Source of the DNA: SSSZ01 sp036732025
GTDB taxonomy: Bacteria; Pseudomonadota; Gammaproteobacteria; Burkholderiales; Rhodocyclaceae
NCBI GenBank assembly: GCA_036732025.1
Contig: DAINDE010000006.1
Span: forward strand, 46,855-110,854
DNA length: 64,000 bases
Direction of reading: 5' to 3'
The position numbers and the translations under genes are program-made. The notes beneath the pieces were generated by a model. The model worked only from the letters and a program-made list of their open reading frames with translations, did not search any database and had not been told where the DNA came from. Shown in pieces: positions 60,994-64,000 of this stretch (position 1 is the stretch's first letter; each line of letters opens with the position of its first letter).

Positions 60994-62118
60994 TTACCGC
61001 GCCGAAGCCGGCACGCGCACGGCCCGGATGAGGGCAAGGAGGAAGCCGCCCATGCCGATCCCGGCCGCCAGGCCACCGGCCACCGGCAACCCACCCGCCA
61101 GGGCGATGCCGGCCACCAGGAAATACGCCGCCCGCCAACGGCCTCCCCAGGCCATGCGCCCACGCATGACGGCCCGCGCCGGGGTGGCCGGCCCCGGCCA
61201 GCGCCACACCGGCAGCAACTGGGTCAGCGCCCCGGTCACCAGAGGCAGGAGAAACCCCGCGCCCCAGGCGGCGATGGCCGGGCGGGCGGGGACGAGGCCG
61301 GTCCCATGGCCGACCCCGGCGATGAACAGAAACGCCAGGCCGGCCACCGCCGCCAGCAGCGGAGCCGCCGCGCCGTCCCGAAGGATGGCGGTAAAGCCGA
61401 ATCGGCGGCGCCACTGCAGCACCAGGGCGACCAGCACCCCCAGCCAGAGGCCGGCGCCGACGAGGGCGGAAAGCCAGCAGCAGGCGACCCCCACCGCCAG
61501 GGTCACCACGGCAGCCACGGCAAACCAGAAATAGCGGCGCAGCCAGCCGGCCGCCTCGGGATCAGGCTTGCCCAGGGCCGTGGGCAGCAGCACCGGCAGC
61601 GTGCCGAGGGCGGCCAGGGCCACCAGCCCCAGCATGTTGCCGTGCAGATGGAAGGCGCGCAGGGAAGAATAGTGTTCGGGCCAGCCCGCCATGACCGGTA
61701 CCGCGGCCATGGTCAGCAGCAGGCAGGCCAGGGCCGCCCCGTACCAGCGCCAGCCGGGATGGGGCTGGCCCAGGCAGCGGCGGGCCCGGCCAGCGACCCA
61801 GCCGAGCATGGTGGCGGCGACGAGGAAATCGGCCGTGGCGGCCAGGTGCAGCCCGCTCCGCGGAACCAGCCCGGCCATGGACGCCACCGCCAGGAGGCCC
61901 GCCCCCTGGGCCACCGCAGGCAGCAACCGGATCGGCCGGGAGGGTTCGCCGGTGCGCGTCAGCACCGGCACGAAATGGCTCATGGCCGCCACGATCAGCG
62001 GCACGATGCCAACGGCGAAGGCCAGATGCGCCACCGCCACCGGCGCTCCCCATCCCGCCAGGGTCAGGACGACGCTGGCGGCGAGGGCGAGGACGGTGGC
62101 GGCGACGGTAGGGAGCAA
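60994..62118 (-). CDS. Polytopic membrane protein with heme-type histidines (NnrS/heme-copper-oxidase-like)
   Basis: 374-aa membrane protein with about ten to twelve helices. Histidines sit in helix contexts typical of heme- or metal-binding respiratory proteins: VAHLAFAVGIVPLIVAAMSHFVPVLTRTG and FHLHGNMLGLVALAALGTLPVLLPTALG (in part: HLHGNMLGLVALAALGTL). It resembles NnrS-like proteins found in nitric-oxide metabolism. The start is TTG at 62118, directly after the DUF2249 stop, so the two form an operon. Assignment is by motif only. Confidence 0.62.
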   Translation of the reverse strand: MLPTVAATVLALAASVVLTLAGWGAPVAVAHLAFAVGIVPLIVAAMSHFVPVLTRTGEPSRPIRLLPAVAQGAGLLAVASMAGLVPRSGLHLAATADFLVAATMLGWVAGRARRCLGQPHPGWRWYGAALACLLLTMAAVPVMAGWPEHYSSLRAFHLHGNMLGLVALAALGTLPVLLPTALGKPDPEAAGWLRRYFWFAVAAVVTLAVGVACCWLSALVGAGLWLGVLVALVLQWRRRFGFTAILRDGAAAPLLAAVAGLAFLFIAGVGHGTGLVPARPAIAAWGAGFLLPLVTGALTQLLPVWRWPGPATPARAVMRGRMAWGGRWRAAYFLVAGIALAGGLPVAGGLAAGIGMGGFLLALIRAVRVPASAR

Positions 62119-62388
62119 TCAGTGCTGGACGGCGAAGTCGATGACGATGGCGCCGGGTTCACGCTGCTTGTAGGTGATGGCGACCCGCTCACCATAACGC
62201 TGCTGCAACTGGGCAAGCAAGGGCAGCGGATCGTGGTCGTTGCAGAAACGCATGGTCTCGCCCGGCATCAGCGAATCGATGGCGCCGAAAATGGCGGCAT
62301 GGCGGAAACGCTTGGCGATGCCGCGGGCATCGAAATGATAGAGGGCTTCCGGGGTCGTGTGGTTGCAGACGTGGATGGCTTGCATCAT
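62119..62388 (-). CDS. DUF2249 domain protein
   Basis: 89-aa DUF2249 protein (FDARGIAKRFRHAAIFGAIDSLMPGETMRFCNDHDPLPLLAQLQQRYG, in part: GETMRFCNDHDPLPLL). DUF2249 proteins commonly accompany nitric-oxide or anaerobic respiration genes. ATG 62388 has AAGGAG 6-7 nt upstream. First gene of the pair with the membrane protein. Confidence 0.82.
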   Translation of the reverse strand: MMQAIHVCNHTTPEALYHFDARGIAKRFRHAAIFGAIDSLMPGETMRFCNDHDPLPLLAQLQQRYGERVAITYKQREPGAIVIDFAVQH

Positions 62389-62454
62389 GGCTCCTTGGGG
62401 AATGGAGAAGGGTTCAGGAGCGACGGATTGTGCCCGCCCTGCCCTGGCGTTTCC

Positions 62455-62468
62455 TTGATGCAGATTGG
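62455..62468 (-). promoter_or_regulatory. Possible FNR/Dnr-type box
   Basis: TTGATGCAGATTGG resembles TTGAT-N4-ATCAA with one good and one degenerate half-site, 67 nt upstream of the DUF2249 start. Plausible given the respiratory character of the downstream genes, but the second half-site is weak. Confidence 0.3.
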
Positions 62469-62537
62469 GATGGCCCTGGCGGGGACGGGGGATTTGCGGG
62501 GGACGGCCGTTTCCGATGCCGTTTTGCGCCAACCCCC

Positions 62538-63980
62538 TCACGCGAAATGCCCGTGCAGGAACCACCCCTCCCGGTCGCGGAAAATCCATAGGGTGCGGCC
62601 CTGGGGGTTGCGGGCGATGAAGTAGTCCCGGCGCAGGTCGCCGGGGGCATCGGCCTCGCCACCGTCCCACCAGCCGCTCTCGATGCGCTCGGCGCGGGTG
62701 AGGAGTTGCAGGGGGCCGCCCCAGGTGGGCCGGCCGCCTTCTTCGGCGATGGCCTGGGGAGCCGGCAGCAGCCATAGGGGGCGGTGGCCTGGGGGCAGCG
62801 GCGGCCGGGCGCTCGCTTCGCCCGGCGGGCGGGGCTGGCTGGCGGCTTCCGGGCGGTGATCCGGGCAGGCGGCGATGCCGTGGACGGCGGCTTCGCCCAG
62901 TCGCGCCCGCAGGCGTTCCAGGCAGGCCGGGGCGCCCTCGCCTGCCGCCGGGCGGTCGAACAGGTCGCGGCTGGCGGGGGCCACCGGCTCGACATCGTCA
63001 GCGGCCAGGGTGAGGGTTTCCACCGGGGCCGGCAGGGCCAGGCGGGCAAGGTGTTCCCGCAGGAGGCGCAGGAGTCGGTCGCCGTCGGCGGTAGGTTCGG
63101 CCAGTTGCAGGGGCAGCGCGGTGGACGGGGCATCGTCGTGGGTGAGCAGCAGGCGGCAGGCGCGCACCGCCAGTTGCCGGTGCCGCAGCCAGCCGGCCAG
63201 GGCGGCCAGCAGGCGCTGGGCGGCGAAGGCCAGGGCCTCGGCGTGCTCCACCCGGGCCGGCAGTTCCAGGGACTGGGCGAAGCGTTCGGGGAAGCGGAAG
63301 AAGGGGCGCAGGTCGGGGGCTTCGCCCCAGGCCCGGGCCAGTTCGGCCATCACCGCCTCACCCAGGCGGCGGCGGGCGGCGGCGCCGGGCAGGCGGCGCA
63401 CGTCGCCCAGCGTTGCCAGGCCGAAGCTGTGCAGGCGGGCCTGCGCCTCCGCCGGCCAGGCGGGCAGGTCGCAGGGCAGGCTGGCGAGAGCGGCATGCAG
63501 GGTGGCCGCATCGTTGATCACCCGGGCAAGACCCTGCCAGGCCAGCCAGGTGGCGCCCAGGGGGGTGGGCGCCACCGCCCAGGCCGGGACGTAGCCCTGC
63601 TCCCGGGCGCCGGCCAGGGCCTGGGTGACGAGGGCGTCGGCGCCGCCGAAGAGGCGCAGGCAGCCGCCGATTTCCAGCAGCAGGGTGGCCGGGGGCGCCA
63701 GGCTGACCTGGGGGGTGAAGTGGCCGGCCCAGCAGGCGAGGTGCTCCAGGGCGGCGACCTCCCGCGGGCCATCCCGTTCGCTGACCTGGAGCCCGGGGGC
63801 GAGGCCGAGGGCGGTGGACAGGCGCTGGCCGGGCTGCACGCCGGCCGCCGCGGCGACGGAGTCGCAGGCCGCCACGCGGCCGCGGGTGACCACCGCCCTG
63901 CCCTGCCCCTCAGGAAACGATGGCTTGAGGCACTGGGCCTCGATGGGCAGCCAGGGAAAGTGGAGGGCGAGCCAGAGCAT
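62538..63980 (-). CDS. imuB: ImuB-type Y-family polymerase-like protein
   Basis: 480-aa protein of the ImuB class, an SOS mutagenesis adaptor between ImuA and DnaE2. N-terminal MLWLALHFPWLPIEAQ; AVAPTPLGATWLAW; HhH-like FGLATLGDVRRLPGAAARRRLG; typical C-terminal RRDYFIARNPQGRTLWIFRDREGWFLHGHFA (in part: DYFIARNPQGRTLWIFRD). Catalytic acidic residues of true Y-polymerases are not evident. The start is ATG 63980; imuA would lie just beyond the window. No dnaE2 follows within the window. Confidence 0.88.
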   Translation of the reverse strand: MLWLALHFPWLPIEAQCLKPSFPEGQGRAVVTRGRVAACDSVAAAAGVQPGQRLSTALGLAPGLQVSERDGPREVAALEHLACWAGHFTPQVSLAPPATLLLEIGGCLRLFGGADALVTQALAGAREQGYVPAWAVAPTPLGATWLAWQGLARVINDAATLHAALASLPCDLPAWPAEAQARLHSFGLATLGDVRRLPGAAARRRLGEAVMAELARAWGEAPDLRPFFRFPERFAQSLELPARVEHAEALAFAAQRLLAALAGWLRHRQLAVRACRLLLTHDDAPSTALPLQLAEPTADGDRLLRLLREHLARLALPAPVETLTLAADDVEPVAPASRDLFDRPAAGEGAPACLERLRARLGEAAVHGIAACPDHRPEAASQPRPPGEASARPPLPPGHRPLWLLPAPQAIAEEGGRPTWGGPLQLLTRAERIESGWWDGGEADAPGDLRRDYFIARNPQGRTLWIFRDREGWFLHGHFA

Positions 63981-64000
63981 GGTGGGGTTTGCCGGGCCGG

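Overview
This is a GC-rich (roughly two thirds G+C by eye) chromosomal segment of a Gram-negative bacterium, most probably a betaproteobacterium of the Rhodocyclales type. The evidence is the gene content: dapC-dapD-pilU-dapE-prmB, smc-zipA-ligA, tig-clpP-clpX-lon-hup, tsaB-rimI-udg next to lplT, an Mla/MCE lipid-transport operon and an S-methyl-5'-thioinosine phosphorylase beside hpt. Most genes are densely packed with ATGA-type start/stop overlaps, so nearly all of the window is polycistronic.

Left part (1-15.5 kb): a hybrid sensor kinase cut by the window edge, the lysophospholipid transporter LplT, the tsaB-rimI-udg operon (minus), a secreted Arg/Gln-rich protein divergent from an OmpR/EnvZ-type two-component pair, an HDOD signalling protein with a small partner, the ispD-ispF-thpR operon (minus), an MgtC/DUF4010 membrane protein, and the complete three-gene AmmeMemoRadiSam set followed by a degenerate alpha/beta-hydrolase. 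15.5-25.2 kb (minus) is one long operon: smc, zipA, ligA, galU, hpt, a SAM methyltransferase and the thioinosine phosphorylase. 25.3-32.6 kb (plus): a nucleoside deaminase, an orphan DUF2235 hydrolase, then lysine biosynthesis (dapC, dapD, dapE) with the twitching ATPase pilU inside it and prmB at the end.

32.6-42.25 kb is a ~9.6-kb integrated element at the 3' end of tRNA-His. It carries a P4-type integrase next to the tRNA, an AlpA regulator, a primase-like protein and an AAA+ helicase, an iteron/inverted-repeat region that looks like a replication origin, a Nu1-like small terminase, and an HK97-fold major capsid protein. It lacks large terminase, portal, tail and lysis genes. This layout is that of a phage satellite (P4/PICI-like, with its own capsid gene) and is the most novel part of the window. 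Two copies of a bipartite 17+13+12-nt element precede its two structural-gene units.

Right part (42.2-64 kb): tRNA-His, the proteostasis cluster tig-clpP-clpX-lon, hup, tRNA-Val, a CnoX-type thioredoxin, a four-gene MCE lipid transporter (minus), an HDAC-family deacetylase with a DUF488 protein, bifunctional NAD(P)HX repair enzyme and an EamA exporter, a membrane-anchored glutamate-synthase-like flavoprotein, nadC, a 45-residue membrane peptide, thrC, a DUF2249/histidine-rich membrane protein pair with a possible FNR-type site, and imuB at the right edge.
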